Positions 23,619-34,834 of a stretch of 64,000 nucleotides of DNA are shown piece by piece (position 1 is the stretch's first letter; every line of letters begins with the position of its first letter). The stretch covers positions 3,040,501 through 3,104,500 of the forward strand of contig NZ_JAYKZY010000002.1 in NCBI RefSeq assembly GCF_035818615.1, read 5' to 3'. A program made the position numbers and the translations under genes. The notes under the pieces are model-generated. The model saw only the letters and a program-made list of their open reading frames with translations. It ran no database searches and was not told the origin of the DNA. Origin of the DNA: Sphingobium sp. CR2-8. Lineage in GTDB: Bacteria; Pseudomonadota; Alphaproteobacteria; Sphingomonadales; Sphingomonadaceae.

Positions 23619-26600
23619 ATGACCGACACCAATTTCATGGCCAGCCCCGAAGAACGCGCACGGATCGCGGCCGAGGGCATGTATCACCCCGACCTGGAAG
23701 GCGACGCCTGTGGCGTGGGCCTGGTCGCCGCTACCGATGGCCGCCCCAGCCGCCGCGTGGTCGCCAGCGCGATCGATGCGCTGAAAGCCGTGTGGCATCG
23801 CGGCGCGGTGGACGCCGATGGCAAGACCGGCGACGGCGCGGGCATCCATGTCGACCTGCCGGTGCGCTTCTTCGACGATGCGATCGCGGACTCCGGCCAC
23901 AAGCCGCTGCCCAACCGCCTGGCTGTCGGCATGATCTTCCTGCCGCGCACGGACCTGTCCGCGCAGGAAACCTGCCGCACCATTGTCGAATCCGAAATCA
24001 TCGACGCGGGCTATACCATCTATGGCTGGCGCCAGGTGCCGGTCGATGTGTCGGTCATCGGCGAAAAGGCGCAGCGCACCCGCCCCGAAATCGAGCAGAT
24101 CATGATCGCCGGCCCGATGCCGGAAGAACGTGACGTCGCCGAATTCGAAAAGGATCTCTACCTCATCCGTCGCCGGATCGAGAAGAAGGTCATCGCCGCG
24201 CAGATCCAGGATTTCTACATCTGTTCGCTGTCCTGCCGCTCGATCATCTACAAGGGGCTGTTCCTGGCCGAATCGCTGTCGGTCTTCTTCCCCGACCTGC
24301 AGGACGAGCGGTTCGAAAGCCGCGTCGCGATCTTTCACCAGCGCTATTCGACCAACACCTTCCCGCAATGGTGGCTGGCCCAGCCGTTCCGCACCCTCGC
24401 CCATAATGGCGAGATCAACACGATCCGCGGCAACAAGAACTGGATGAAGAGCCACGAGATCAAGATGGCGAGCCTCGCCTTTGGCGAGCAGTCGGAGGAT
24501 ATCAAGCCGGTCATCCCGGCCGGCGCGTCCGACACCGCCGCGCTCGACGCCGTGTTCGAAGCGATCTGCCGCTCAGGCCGCGACGCGCCGACCGCCAAGC
24601 TGATGCTTGTCCCCGAAGCCTGGCAGTCGCAAAGCGCCGACCTGCCCAAGGCGCATGCCGACATGTACGACTATCTCGCCTCCGTCATGGAGCCGTGGGA
24701 CGGGCCAGCCGCGCTCGCCATGACCGACGGTCGCTGGGTCGTGGCCGGCGTCGATCGTAACGCGTTGCGCCCGCTGCGCTACACGCTGACCGGCGACAAT
24801 CTGCTGATCGTGGGATCGGAAACCGGCATGGTCGTCGTGCCCGAAACCACCATCGTCAAAAAGGGCCGCATGGGTCCGGGCCAAATGATCGCCGTCGACC
24901 TGCTGGAAGGCGAAATCTACGACGATCGCGCGATCAAGGATCGGATCTCGGGCGAACGCCCCTATGGCGAACTGATCAAGGACTTCCTTGCCGTCGATGA
25001 TCTGGCCGATGCGCCGACCGCGCTGCCGGGCTGGGACAAGGCCGAACTGACCCGCCGCCAGGTCGCCGCCAACCTGACGCTGGAGGATCTGGAATTGATC
25101 CTCTCGCCCATGGTTGAGGACGCCAAGGAAGCCATCGGGTCGATGGGCGACGATACGCCGCTGGCCGTCATTTCGGACAAGCCGCGCACGATCAGCCATT
25201 TCTTCCGCCAGAATTTCAGCCAGGTCACCAACCCGCCAATCGATCCCTTGCGCGAACGGCATGTGATGAGCCTGAAGACGCGCTTCTCCAACCTCCACAA
25301 CATCCTGGAGGAAGGCGCGCAGAACAGCCATGTGCTGGTGCTGGAATCGCCGGTGGTGACTAGCGCCGAATGGGCGCGGCTGAAAGCCTATTTCGGCCCG
25401 GCCGTGGCCGAGATCGACTGCACCTTCCCCGCCAGCGGCGGACAGGAGCAGTTGCGCGCCGCCATTTCCCGCATCCGTGAGGAAGCCGAGCAGGCGGTGC
25501 GCGAAGGCCGCACCGAAATCTTCCTGACGGACGAGGGTGTGAGCGCAGACCGCGCCGCGATCGCAGGCGTGCTCGCGGCAGCCGCCGTGCATACGCATCT
25601 GGTCCGCAAGGGGCTGCGCAGCTACGCGTCGATCAACGTGCGGTCGTCCGAAGCGCTCGACACCCATTATTTCGCGGTGCTGATCGGCGTGGGCGCCACC
25701 ACGGTGAACGCCTATCTGGCCGAAGCCAGCATCGCCGATCGTCACAGTCGTGGCCTGTTCGGCGACCTGTCGCTCGACGCCTGTTTCGAACGCTATCGCA
25801 CGGCGATCAACGAAGGCCTGCTCAAGATCATGTCCAAAATGGGCATTGCGGTCATCAGCAGCTATCGCGGCGGCTATAATTTCGAAGCGGTCGGCCTGTC
25901 GCGCGCGCTCGTGAACGATCTCTTCCCGGGCATGCCCGCGAAGATTTCGGGCGAAGGCTATGCCTCGCTCCACTACAGCGCGATGCTGCGCCATGAAAAG
26001 GCGTTCGACGCAGCGGCGGTGCGCCTGCCCATCGGCGGCTTCTACCGCCAGCGGCAGGGGGGCGAGAGCCATGCCTATTCCGCGCAGCTGATGCATCTGT
26101 TGCAGACCGCGGTCGCGACCGACAGCTATTCGACCTATCTGCAATTCTCCCGCGGCGTGCGCGACCTGCCGCCGGTCTATCTGCGCGACCTGATGGAGTT
26201 CAACTTCGCCCGCGAAGCGGTGCCCATCGACGAGGTCGAAGCGACCACCGAAATCCGCAAGCGCTTCGTGACGCCCGGCATGTCGCTGGGCGCGCTCAGC
26301 CCCGAAGCGCATGAAACGCTGGCGATTGCGATGAACCGCATCGGCGCGAAGGCGGTGTCGGGCGAAGGCGGCGAGGATGCGAACCGCTTCAAACCCTATG
26401 ACAATGGCGACAACGCCAATTCGGTCATCAAGCAGATCGCGTCCGGCCGCTTCGGCGTCCACGCCGAATATCTGGCGTCGGCCGAGGAGATCGAGATCAA
26501 GGTGGCCCAGGGCGCCAAGCCTGGCGAAGGCGGCCAATTGCCCGGCTTCAAGGTCACGGAATTCATCGCCAAGCTGCGGCATTCGACGCCCGGCGTGACG

Positions 26601-28154
26601 CTCATCTCGCCGCCGCCGCATCACGACATCTATTCGATCGAGGATCTGGCGCAGCTCATCTACGACTGCAAGATGATCAACCCGCGCGCCAAGGTGTGCG
26701 TGAAGCTGGTCAGCCAGGCGGGTATAGGCACGGTCGCGGCGGGCGTGGCGAAGGCGCATGCCGACGTCATCCTGGTCGCGGGCCATGTCGGCGGCACCGG
26801 CGCATCGCCCCAGACCAGCATCAAATATGCCGGTACGCCCTGGGAAATGGGCCTGTCCGAAACCAATCAGGTGCTGACCCTGAACGGCCTGCGCCATCGC
26901 GTGAAGCTGCGCACCGACGGCGGCCTCAAGACCGGGCGCGACATCGTGATCGCCGCGATCCTGGGCGCGGAGGAATATGGCATCGGCACGCTTTCGCTGG
27001 TCGCCATGGGCTGCATCATGGTGCGCCAGTGCCACAGCAACACCTGCCCGGTGGGCGTGTGCGTACAGGACGAAGCCCTGCGCCAGAAGTTCACAGGCAC
27101 GCCGGAAAAGGTCATCAACCTGATGACCTTCATCGCCGAGGAAGTGCGCGAAGTCCTCGCCCGGCTGGGCTTCCGCAGCCTGGACGAGGTGATCGGGCGG
27201 ACCGAACTGCTCAAGCAGGTCAATCGCGGCGCGGAGCATCTGGACGATCTCGACCTCAACCCCATCCTGGCGAAGGTGGACGCCCCCGACGACCAGCGCC
27301 GCTTCAGCCTGGAGGGCCGCAATCAGGTGCCCGACAGCCTGGACGCGCAGATGATGAAGGACGCGCGCGCCGTGTTCGAGCGGGGCGAAAAGATGCAGCT
27401 GACCTATACGGTGCGCAACACGCATCGCGCGGTCGGCACCCGCCTGTCGTCGGCCGTCACCGACAAGTTCGGCATGTCGACGCTGGCCGACGGGCATCTG
27501 ACCGTGCGCCTGCGCGGGTCCGCCGGGCAATCGCTGGGCGCCTTCCTCTGCAAGGGCATCACGCTCGAAGTGTTCGGCGACGCCAACGACTATGTCGGCA
27601 AGGGGCTGTCGGGCGGCATCATCAAGGTGCGCACCACCGTGTCCTCGCCCCTATCTTCCAAGGACAATACCATCCTGGGCAACACCGTCCTCTATGGTGC
27701 GACCAGCGGCAAGCTGTTCGCAGCGGGTCAGGCGGGCGAGCGCTTCGCGGTCCGCAATTCGGGTGCGCAGGTCGTGGTCGAAGGCTGCGGTGCGAACGGG
27801 TGCGAATATATGACCGGTGGAACGGCGGTGATCCTGGGCAAGACCGGCGCGAATTTCGGCGCGGGTATGACTGGGGGCATGGCCTTCATCCTGGACGAGG
27901 ATGGGAGCTTCCCGTCACAGGCGAACCCGGAAGGCATCATCTGGCAGCGGCTGGACAGCGTTCACTGGGAAGCACAGGTCAAGGCGCTGATCGCCGAACA
28001 TGCGGTGGCGACCGACAGCAAATGGTCCAACACCATCCTGGACGATTGGGATCGCTGGCGCCGCTATATCTGGCAGGTTTGCCCCAAGGAGATGATCAAC
28101 CGTCTCCCGCATCCGCTCAGCGATGCGCCGGCGGAAACCGTCGCCGCCGAATAG
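23619..28154 (+). CDS. gltB: Glutamate synthase (NADPH) large subunit
   Basis: 1511 residues, the usual length. A 30-residue propeptide precedes Cys31 (EGDACGVGLVAATDGR), which becomes the N-terminal nucleophile of the glutaminase domain. The central domain, the FMN-binding synthase domain (GGTGASPQTSIKYAGTPWEM) and a GxGxG beta-helix (GANGCEYMTGGTAVILGKTG) follow. Cysteines C1132, C1138 and C1143 (GCIMVRQCHSNTCPVGVC) bind the 3Fe-4S cluster. It makes glutamate from glutamine and 2-oxoglutarate with GltD. Confidence 0.97.
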   Translation: MTDTNFMASPEERARIAAEGMYHPDLEGDACGVGLVAATDGRPSRRVVASAIDALKAVWHRGAVDADGKTGDGAGIHVDLPVRFFDDAIADSGHKPLPNRLAVGMIFLPRTDLSAQETCRTIVESEIIDAGYTIYGWRQVPVDVSVIGEKAQRTRPEIEQIMIAGPMPEERDVAEFEKDLYLIRRRIEKKVIAAQIQDFYICSLSCRSIIYKGLFLAESLSVFFPDLQDERFESRVAIFHQRYSTNTFPQWWLAQPFRTLAHNGEINTIRGNKNWMKSHEIKMASLAFGEQSEDIKPVIPAGASDTAALDAVFEAICRSGRDAPTAKLMLVPEAWQSQSADLPKAHADMYDYLASVMEPWDGPAALAMTDGRWVVAGVDRNALRPLRYTLTGDNLLIVGSETGMVVVPETTIVKKGRMGPGQMIAVDLLEGEIYDDRAIKDRISGERPYGELIKDFLAVDDLADAPTALPGWDKAELTRRQVAANLTLEDLELILSPMVEDAKEAIGSMGDDTPLAVISDKPRTISHFFRQNFSQVTNPPIDPLRERHVMSLKTRFSNLHNILEEGAQNSHVLVLESPVVTSAEWARLKAYFGPAVAEIDCTFPASGGQEQLRAAISRIREEAEQAVREGRTEIFLTDEGVSADRAAIAGVLAAAAVHTHLVRKGLRSYASINVRSSEALDTHYFAVLIGVGATTVNAYLAEASIADRHSRGLFGDLSLDACFERYRTAINEGLLKIMSKMGIAVISSYRGGYNFEAVGLSRALVNDLFPGMPAKISGEGYASLHYSAMLRHEKAFDAAAVRLPIGGFYRQRQGGESHAYSAQLMHLLQTAVATDSYSTYLQFSRGVRDLPPVYLRDLMEFNFAREAVPIDEVEATTEIRKRFVTPGMSLGALSPEAHETLAIAMNRIGAKAVSGEGGEDANRFKPYDNGDNANSVIKQIASGRFGVHAEYLASAEEIEIKVAQGAKPGEGGQLPGFKVTEFIAKLRHSTPGVTLISPPPHHDIYSIEDLAQLIYDCKMINPRAKVCVKLVSQAGIGTVAAGVAKAHADVILVAGHVGGTGASPQTSIKYAGTPWEMGLSETNQVLTLNGLRHRVKLRTDGGLKTGRDIVIAAILGAEEYGIGTLSLVAMGCIMVRQCHSNTCPVGVCVQDEALRQKFTGTPEKVINLMTFIAEEVREVLARLGFRSLDEVIGRTELLKQVNRGAEHLDDLDLNPILAKVDAPDDQRRFSLEGRNQVPDSLDAQMMKDARAVFERGEKMQLTYTVRNTHRAVGTRLSSAVTDKFGMSTLADGHLTVRLRGSAGQSLGAFLCKGITLEVFGDANDYVGKGLSGGIIKVRTTVSSPLSSKDNTILGNTVLYGATSGKLFAAGQAGERFAVRNSGAQVVVEGCGANGCEYMTGGTAVILGKTGANFGAGMTGGMAFILDEDGSFPSQANPEGIIWQRLDSVHWEAQVKALIAEHAVATDSKWSNTILDDWDRWRRYIWQVCPKEMINRLPHPLSDAPAETVAAE

Positions 28155-28157
28155 GGG

Positions 28158-28643
28158 CTAGGGCTGGGCGCCGTCCGCCACCGTCGCCACAAGGGCGGGA
28201 GGCGGCGCGGCGTCCTGCGCTGCATGCATGACCGTGGCCGATGATGGCGGCGCTTCGCCCATCGTCAAACTTGCGATCTGTGGCGGTAACGGGCGCACCA
28301 GGGTGGGTGAAGGATCGGCGCCTTCCTCCGCCTCATAGGCCCGCACCACAGGATCGTTGCGCCCATCGATCATCCCATCCGCATCCAGCCCGACCATGTC
28401 CGCCTTCCAGCGCCGATCGGCCAGCGTCGGACCGCAACCGGTGCAATGGATCGCGCCCGGCCCAGTCTGCGTCTCAAAAGACGTATCGGTGGCGACCGGC
28501 TCGTCCATCCCAACATCCATGGTTTCGCTTGCCATGCGCGTGGGAGCCTGCGGGCTGGTCACATAACTGCCCAGGCCCAGACCCATCACGGCGGCGGCCG
28601 CGACGGTCGCGCCCGTACCCATCCAGAAATGCGCCGATAGCAT
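28158..28643 (-). CDS. Hypothetical membrane-anchored protein
   Basis: 161 residues from the ATG at 28643, which follows GGGAGAAG on the minus strand. A short start leads into one hydrophobic segment (TGATVAAAAVMGLGLGSYVT). The soluble part holds HCTGCGPTLADRRW with a CxxC pair, then a Pro/Ala-rich tail. The CxxC could bind metal or be redox-active. It is convergent with gltB, 3 bp from its stop. No family is recognised. Confidence 0.65.
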   Translation of the reverse strand: MLSAHFWMGTGATVAAAAVMGLGLGSYVTSPQAPTRMASETMDVGMDEPVATDTSFETQTGPGAIHCTGCGPTLADRRWKADMVGLDADGMIDGRNDPVVRAYEAEEGADPSPTLVRPLPPQIASLTMGEAPPSSATVMHAAQDAAPPPALVATVADGAQP

Positions 28644-28801
28644 GTGTCTTCTCCCATGCCGGTCGAACTCTTCGCCGTCCGGCTTCACCTTCTCCGATCA
28701 ATCACAACGCAGATGGTGATCGGTTGTTGCATGACCCAAAAGCCTTTGCTAAGGGCCGCCTCCTACCAAGGCACCGGCCCCGCCGGTTTCCCTGTTGATG
28801 T

Positions 28802-28888
28802 GCGGCCATGGCGGAATTGGTAGACGCGCAACGTTGAGGTCGTTGTGGGCGAAAGCCCGTGGAAGTTCGAGTCTTCTTGGCCGCACCA
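28802..28888 (+). tRNA. tRNA-Leu (anticodon GAG)
   Basis: The acceptor arms GCGGCCA (28802-28808) and TGGCCGC pair fully and a CCA end is encoded at 28886-28888. The anticodon stem CAACG/CGTTG encloses TTGAGGT, giving anticodon GAG at 28836-28838. A long variable arm (TGGGCGAAAGCCC) marks a class II tRNA, and GTTCGAGTC forms the T loop. Confidence 0.97.
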
Positions 28889-29012
28889 TCACTCTCCTGG
28901 GCCAGTGCCGCTGCGGCGGCTGGCCGGGACAGGCTGGCAGAACCGACCACATTATTGCCCCGAAAAGTGATTGGCTGTTGCATTGCAACAGGGGGTAGCG
29001 TTTGATCCGCCG

Positions 29013-32000
29013 ATGCTCAAAGCCGCGCTCCACCATCTCACCGCCTATCGTTACGACCGCCCGATCCGGCTAGGCCCGCAGGTGATCCGCCTGCGTCCCG
29101 CGCCGCACAGCCGGACCAAGGTGCCCAATTATGCGCTGAAGATCGAACCGGCGAGCCATTTCCTGAACTGGCAGCAGGACCCGCACGGCAACTGGCTGGC
29201 GCGCGTCGTCTTTCCCGACCCGGTCGATCATTTCCGCATCGAAGTCGACCTGCTCGCCGATCTCGACATCATCAATCCGTTCGATTTCTTCGTCGAACCC
29301 TATGCCGAAAATTATCCCTTCGCCTATGACGACCAGCTGAAGACCGACCTCGCCGCCTATTTCGATATCGAGGATCAGGGGCCGCTGTTCGATGCGATGG
29401 TGGCGCAATATGACGGCTATCAAAGCCGCACCGTCGATTTCCTGGTAGAGGTCAATCGCCGCCTGCAACAGAGCGTGGGCTATATCGTCCGCATGGAAGC
29501 AGGCGTCCAGACGCCCGAAGAGACGCTGGACATCGGCACCGGCTCCTGCCGCGATTCCGCGTGGCTGCTAGTGCAGTTGCTGCGCAGGCTGGGCTTCGCC
29601 GCGCGCTTCGTGTCGGGCTATTCGATCCAGCTGGTCGCCGACGTCGAACCGATCGAAGGGCCGAAGGGCGTCACCCAGGACGTGGTCGACCTGCACGCCT
29701 GGGCGGAGGCTTATGTGCCCGGCGCAGGCTGGGTCGCACTGGACGCGACCAGCGGCATGTTCGCGGGCGAAGGCCATATCCCGCTCTGTGCCACGCCCCA
29801 TTACAAGTCCGCCGCGCCGATCAGCGGCATGGCCGAACCGGCCAAGGTCGATTTCGAATTTGCGATGAGCGTCAGCCGCATCGCCGAAGCGGTGCGCATC
29901 ACCAAGCCCTTCACCGACAATCGCTGGGACGCGGTGATGGCACTGGGGGCACAGGTCGACGCTGACTTGGCGGCGCAGGACGTGCGCCTGACGACCGGCG
30001 GCGAGCCGACCTTCGTCGCGCAGGATGGCGGCGACGCGGGCGAGTGGAATGGCGATGCGGTCGGCCCGACCAAGGCCGTCTATGCCGACCGGCTGATCCG
30101 CAAGCTGCGCGCTGAGTTCGCACCCGGCGGCCTGCTCCATCACGGCCAGGGCAAATGGTATCCGGGCGAAAGCCTCCCGCGCTGGGCCTATGCGGTCTAT
30201 TGGCGCAAGGACGGCACGCCGATCTGGCGCGACGACAGCCTGATCGCGCCCGATGACGCCCCGGCAGGCGCGGCGCAGGTGACGGCGGCGGACGCCAAGG
30301 CGTTCCTGGCCCATATGGCGGCCAATATGGGCTTTACCGACGACTATACCCATGCGGTGTACGAAGACCCGGCGGTCTGGGCGGTGAAGGAAGCGGACCT
30401 GCCGCTCAACGCCAGTCCCGACGATCCCAAGATCAGCGATCCCGAAGCGCGCGCGCGCATGGTCAAGACGTTCGAACGCGGCCTCGACCAGCCGGTCGGC
30501 TATGTCCTGCCCGTCCAGCGTTGGCAGAGCCAAGTGGCGACGCCTCGCTGGCAGAGCGAAATCTGGCAGTTGCGGCGTGGCAAGCTGTTCGCGGTGCCGG
30601 GCGATTCGGCGCTGGGCTATCGCCTGCCGCTCGGATCGCTGCCCTATGTGCCGCCATCCGACTATCCCTATATCCACCCCCGCGACACCAGCGAGCCGCG
30701 CGAACCCCTGCCCGATTTTCGCGCGCAGGCGCCGCAACAGGCCAGCGTCGAGGATGTCCGCGCCCAGCAGGCGCAGCGCGTCGCCGGGCCGGACGGCGGC
30801 GTCGCCGCGCAGGACCGGGTCGAGCAGGTCTTCATCGAAGGCGCGGTGCGCACCGCCGTTACCGTGGAGCCGCGCGGCCATTATCTCTCCGTCTTCCTGC
30901 CGCCGGTGCAGGCGCTGGAAGATTATCTGGAACTGATCGCGGAAGTAGAAGCGACCGCCGAAGCGCTGCGCATCCCGGTGCGGATCGAGGGTTATGCGCC
31001 CCCGCCCGATCCCCGGATCGACGTGCTGAAAGCCACGCCCGACCCCGGCGTGATCGAAGTGAATGTCCAGCCCGCCGCCAGCTGGGACGAAACGGTCGCG
31101 ATCACCGAGCGCCTCTATGCGCTGGCCCGCGAATGCGACCTTACCGCCGACAAGTTCATGGTGGACGGCCGCTCCGTCGGCACCGGCGGCGGCAATCATA
31201 TCGTGCTGGGCGGTGCGACGCTCAATGATTCCCCCTTCATCCGTCGCCCGGACCTGCTCAAGAGCTTCGTCCTCTACTGGCAGCGGCATCCGGCCCTCTC
31301 CTATCTCTTTTCGGGCCTCTGCATCGGCCCGACGAGCCAGGCGCCCCGCATCGACGAAGCGCGGCATGATGGTCTCTATGAACTGGAAATCGCGCTGGCG
31401 CAGGTGCCCAATCCCTTCGCGGGTAACGGCGCGGCCCCGGCTCCCTGGCTGGTCGACCGCCTGTTCCGCAATCTTCTGGTCGACGTGACGGGCAACACCC
31501 ACCGCACCGAAATCTGTATCGACAAGATGTTCTCGCCCGACGGCCCCACCGGACGGCTTGGCCTGCTGGAGTTTCGCGGGTTCGAAATGCCGCCCGAAGC
31601 GCGCATGAGCCTGGCGCAGCAATTGCTGATCCGCGCGCTCGCCGCCTGGTTCTGGCGACAGCCGCAACAGGGCGGTCTGGTCCGATGGGGCACGGCGCTG
31701 CACGACCGCTTCATGCTGCCGCATTTCGTCTGGGCCGACTTCCTGGAGGTGCTGTCCGACCTGCGCGGCGCGGGCTACGACTTCGATCCCAACTGGTTCG
31801 AAGCGCAGCGCCAGTTCCGCTTCCCCATCCACGGCTCGGTCGATGCAGGTGGCGTCGGGCTTGAAATCACCCATGCACTCGAACCCTGGAACGTGCTGGG
31901 CGAAACCGGCGCGATCGGCGGCACGGTGCGCTATGTCGATTCATCGACCGAGCGGTTACAGGTCCGCGCCACCGGCCTCGTCGCCGGGCGGCACATCGTC

Positions 32001-32372
32001 GCCTGCAACGGTCGCCAGGTGCCGATGAGCGCGACGTCCGTGCCGGGCGAAGGCGTGGGCGGGGTGCGCTACAAGGCATGGGCGCCCGCCAACTGCCTCC
32101 ACCCCAATCTGCCGACCAACGCACCGCTGACCTTCGATGTGCTGGACAGCTGGAGCGGCCGGTCGCTGGGCGGCTGCATCTATCATGTCGCGCATCCGGG
32201 CGGGCGCAACTACGACACGCTGCCGGTCAACGGCTATGAGGCGGAGGCCCGGCGCAAGGCGCGCTTCCAGGATTATGGCCACACGCCGGGGCAGGTCGAC
32301 ATGCCCGCCGCCGAACCGGCGAACGAGTTCCCGATGACCCTCGATCTGCGCTTCCGCCATAGCGGCCTGTGA
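29013..32372 (+). CDS. Large transglutaminase-like protein with DUF2126
   Basis: 1119 residues from the ATG at 29013. The N-terminal 300 residues are a bacterial transglutaminase-like domain (start [20 protein letters not shown]) with a full triad: C179 in GSCRDSAW, H228 in DLHAWAEAY and D244 in LDATSG. The remaining 800 residues match the DUF2126 region, with [42 protein letters not shown] and [17 protein letters not shown]2126 has been linked to the COOH-NH2 ligase/glutamine synthetase superfamily, so the protein may both cleave and ligate amide bonds. No signal peptide is seen. It overlaps the next gene. Confidence 0.88.
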   Translation: MLKAALHHLTAYRYDRPIRLGPQVIRLRPAPHSRTKVPNYALKIEPASHFLNWQQDPHGNWLARVVFPDPVDHFRIEVDLLADLDIINPFDFFVEPYAENYPFAYDDQLKTDLAAYFDIEDQGPLFDAMVAQYDGYQSRTVDFLVEVNRRLQQSVGYIVRMEAGVQTPEETLDIGTGSCRDSAWLLVQLLRRLGFAARFVSGYSIQLVADVEPIEGPKGVTQDVVDLHAWAEAYVPGAGWVALDATSGMFAGEGHIPLCATPHYKSAAPISGMAEPAKVDFEFAMSVSRIAEAVRITKPFTDNRWDAVMALGAQVDADLAAQDVRLTTGGEPTFVAQDGGDAGEWNGDAVGPTKAVYADRLIRKLRAEFAPGGLLHHGQGKWYPGESLPRWAYAVYWRKDGTPIWRDDSLIAPDDAPAGAAQVTAADAKAFLAHMAANMGFTDDYTHAVYEDPAVWAVKEADLPLNASPDDPKISDPEARARMVKTFERGLDQPVGYVLPVQRWQSQVATPRWQSEIWQLRRGKLFAVPGDSALGYRLPLGSLPYVPPSDYPYIHPRDTSEPREPLPDFRAQAPQQASVEDVRAQQAQRVAGPDGGVAAQDRVEQVFIEGAVRTAVTVEPRGHYLSVFLPPVQALEDYLELIAEVEATAEALRIPVRIEGYAPPPDPRIDVLKATPDPGVIEVNVQPAASWDETVAITERLYALARECDLTADKFMVDGRSVGTGGGNHIVLGGATLNDSPFIRRPDLLKSFVLYWQRHPALSYLFSGLCIGPTSQAPRIDEARHDGLYELEIALAQVPNPFAGNGAAPAPWLVDRLFRNLLVDVTGNTHRTEICIDKMFSPDGPTGRLGLLEFRGFEMPPEARMSLAQQLLIRALAAWFWRQPQQGGLVRWGTALHDRFMLPHFVWADFLEVLSDLRGAGYDFDPNWFEAQRQFRFPIHGSVDAGGVGLEITHALEPWNVLGETGAIGGTVRYVDSSTERLQVRATGLVAGRHIVACNGRQVPMSATSVPGEGVGGVRYKAWAPANCLHPNLPTNAPLTFDVLDSWSGRSLGGCIYHVAHPGGRNYDTLPVNGYEAEARRKARFQDYGHTPGQVDMPAAEPANEFPMTLDLRFRHSGL

Positions 32373-34834
32373 TGGCGTCCGACGCTCTGGCAGTGCCTGA
32401 CAGCTGGGCCGACGCCTATCTCGCCGCCGCGCCGCGGGGCGACCTGTTCGCCGACGCGTCGCACGATATGGCGGCCCGCTGGCGCACGATGCTCGACCGG
32501 CTGTCCGGCCAGGCGCAGGGCGATCCCGCGACGCTGGCCGACCATGTGTCGCGCCAGGCGATCGACCTGGGCATGGCGTTCCGCCTGACCGGCGACGAGC
32601 AGGAACGCTCCTGGCCGCTCGGCCCGGTCCCGCTGCTGATCGACGCGGCGGAATGGGCGCATATCGAACGCGGGCTGATGCAGCGCGCCGACCTGCTGGA
32701 ACGGGTGGTCGGCGACATCTATGCCAGCCAGTCGCTGGTGCGCGACGGTAAATTGCCCGCCAGCATCGTCACCGGCAGCCCCCATTATTGGCGGGTCATG
32801 AACGACACCCCGCCCCCGCGCGGCCATCACCTTCATTTCTACGCCGCCGATATCGGCCGCGGCCCGACCGGCGAATGGCGCGTGCTGGCGGATCGGGTGC
32901 GGACCCCGGTGGGCGTGGGCTATGCGCTGGAAAACCGGCTCGCCCTCTCCCGCGCCACCGGCGACCTGCTGGGCGCGATGAACACGCGCCGCCTGGCCCC
33001 TTTCTTCGACGATCTGCGCCGGGGGCTGGCGGCGGATTGCGAGCGGACCGATCCGCGCATCGGCCTGCTGACGCCCGGCCGCTTCAACCAGAGCTATGCC
33101 GAGCAGGCGCATCTTGCCCGTTATCTCGGCCTCCTGCTGGTGGAGGGCGACGACCTCATCGTATCGGACGGGCGGCTGTTCGTCCGCACCATCCAGGGCC
33201 TCAAACGCATTGATGGTCTGTGGCGCTGGATGGACACCCGCTTCCTCGACCCGCTCGCCTTCGACGCGAAATCGCGCATCGGCGTGGCCGACCTCTATGA
33301 CGCCTGCGCCCATGGCGGCTTGATGGTCGGCAACTGGCCGGGCGCGGGCGTGATCGAATCGCGCGCCTTCGCCGCCTTCCTGCCGCAACTGGCGCGCGAC
33401 ATGCTGGGCGCGGACCTCATCCTGCCCAATATCGCGACCTGGTGGTGCGGCCAGCCGCGCGAACGCGATCATGTGCGGGCGCGACTGGACGATCTGGTGG
33501 TCGGCTCCGCCTTCGACCGGGACGTCGCAGGCCTGCCCGATGCGCATTTCACCCCCGGATCGGCGCTCGATGCTTCGCAGCGATCCGCCCTGCTTGACGC
33601 GATGGCGCGGCGGCCGATGGACTATGTCGGGCAGGAGGTGGTTCGGCTGTCGACCACGCCCGCGATCATCGACGGGCAGCTCACGCCCCTGCCCTTCACC
33701 CTGCGCGTTTTCGTGGCGCGCGACGCGCAGGGTCGCTGGCGGGTCATGCCCGGCGGCTTCGCCCGGCTGGCGGGCCATGGCGACATCCGCGCGGCGCTGA
33801 TGGGCCAGGGGGACATGTCCGCCGACATGTGCGTGGTCGATAGCAAAGCTGTGCCGCCCGACAGCCTGCTGGGCGTCGGCGCGCCCGCGATCCGCCGGAT
33901 CGGCGGGATGCTGCCGGCCAAGGCGGCCGACAATCTCTTCTGGCTGGGCCGTTATATCGAGCGGACGGAAACGACCCTGCGCCTGATCCGCGCCATCGTC
34001 GGCGGCTCGATCGAGGCGGACCTGGGACCATCGCTCGCCTCCCCCACCATGGGGCGTCTGGTCGATCAACTGGCGCTATGGGGCGCGGTGCCGGGACGCC
34101 GGGGCGCGGTCGGCGCGCTCTGCGCCGCCGCGCTGGGCGATGCGCGCCAATCGGGCAGCGTCCGTGCCCTGATGGCCAGCGTCGCCAATATCGGCGAAGG
34201 GTTGCGCGATCGCCTGGCCAGCGATTTCTGGCGACTGGTGCGCCTGCCCCTGCCCGCCTTCGACGGCGCGATCACCGAAACCCTGCTCGACGCCTCGTCC
34301 CGCATGATAGAGCGGATGTCCGCACTGTCGGGCCTGGCCGCGGAAAATATGGGCCGGACCGAAGGCTGGCGCTTCCACGACATGGGCCGCCGCATGGAGC
34401 GCGCGATCAACGGCTGCCGCCTGCTGGCGCTGTTCGGCAATGACGCCGCGTCCGCCGACGACCTGACCGTGCTGCTGGACCTGATGGACAGCCAGATCAG
34501 CTATCGCACCCGCTACCTCACCGGCCCGGCGCTGCCCCCGGTGCGCGATCTGCTCGCGCTGGAGCCGCATAATCCGCGCGCCATCGCCTATCAGGCGCTG
34601 CGGCTGGCGGAGCATATCGCCGCCCTGCCAACCTTGCGCGGGGATGGCATGCCCGAAGAGCCACGTCGCCTGGCCGATGCGCTGGCGGCGCGGCTCGCGC
34701 CGATGACGGGCGACATGCTCACGCAAGCCGACATCGCCGACGTGGAAAGCCGCCTGCTGGCCCTTTCCGACGCGATCGGCCAGCGCTATTTCCTGCAACT
34801 GCGCAAGACGCAGGATACGGACCTGCTGTCATGA
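32372..34834 (+). CDS. Circularly permuted ATP-grasp protein fused to an alpha-E domain
   Basis: 820 residues. ATG 32372 overlaps the preceding stop; a GTG at 32369 is also possible. Residues 1 to about 490 form a circularly permuted type 2 ATP-grasp domain (AADIGRGPTGEWRVLADRV, NIATWWCGQPRERDHV, VARDAQGRWRVMPGGFARLA). From about residue 512 the all-helical alpha-E domain begins with AKAADNLFWLGRYIERTETT. In many bacteria these are separate proteins, so this is a fusion. ATP-grasp enzymes join carboxylates to amines using ATP, hence a predicted peptide or amide ligase. The alpha-E partner has no known activity. Confidence 0.88.
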   Translation: MASDALAVPDSWADAYLAAAPRGDLFADASHDMAARWRTMLDRLSGQAQGDPATLADHVSRQAIDLGMAFRLTGDEQERSWPLGPVPLLIDAAEWAHIERGLMQRADLLERVVGDIYASQSLVRDGKLPASIVTGSPHYWRVMNDTPPPRGHHLHFYAADIGRGPTGEWRVLADRVRTPVGVGYALENRLALSRATGDLLGAMNTRRLAPFFDDLRRGLAADCERTDPRIGLLTPGRFNQSYAEQAHLARYLGLLLVEGDDLIVSDGRLFVRTIQGLKRIDGLWRWMDTRFLDPLAFDAKSRIGVADLYDACAHGGLMVGNWPGAGVIESRAFAAFLPQLARDMLGADLILPNIATWWCGQPRERDHVRARLDDLVVGSAFDRDVAGLPDAHFTPGSALDASQRSALLDAMARRPMDYVGQEVVRLSTTPAIIDGQLTPLPFTLRVFVARDAQGRWRVMPGGFARLAGHGDIRAALMGQGDMSADMCVVDSKAVPPDSLLGVGAPAIRRIGGMLPAKAADNLFWLGRYIERTETTLRLIRAIVGGSIEADLGPSLASPTMGRLVDQLALWGAVPGRRGAVGALCAAALGDARQSGSVRALMASVANIGEGLRDRLASDFWRLVRLPLPAFDGAITETLLDASSRMIERMSALSGLAAENMGRTEGWRFHDMGRRMERAINGCRLLALFGNDAASADDLTVLLDLMDSQISYRTRYLTGPALPPVRDLLALEPHNPRAIAYQALRLAEHIAALPTLRGDGMPEEPRRLADALAARLAPMTGDMLTQADIADVESRLLALSDAIGQRYFLQLRKTQDTDLLS

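Noticed and set aside
24573..27530. 985-codon minus-strand open frame opposite gltB
   Set aside because: It has no protein family features and lies fully within gltB, a certain gene. It is an artefact of high G+C.
29568..31874. 768-codon minus-strand open frame opposite the DUF2126 gene
   Set aside because: Antisense shadow; composition is unlike a real protein and the plus-strand gene is well supported.
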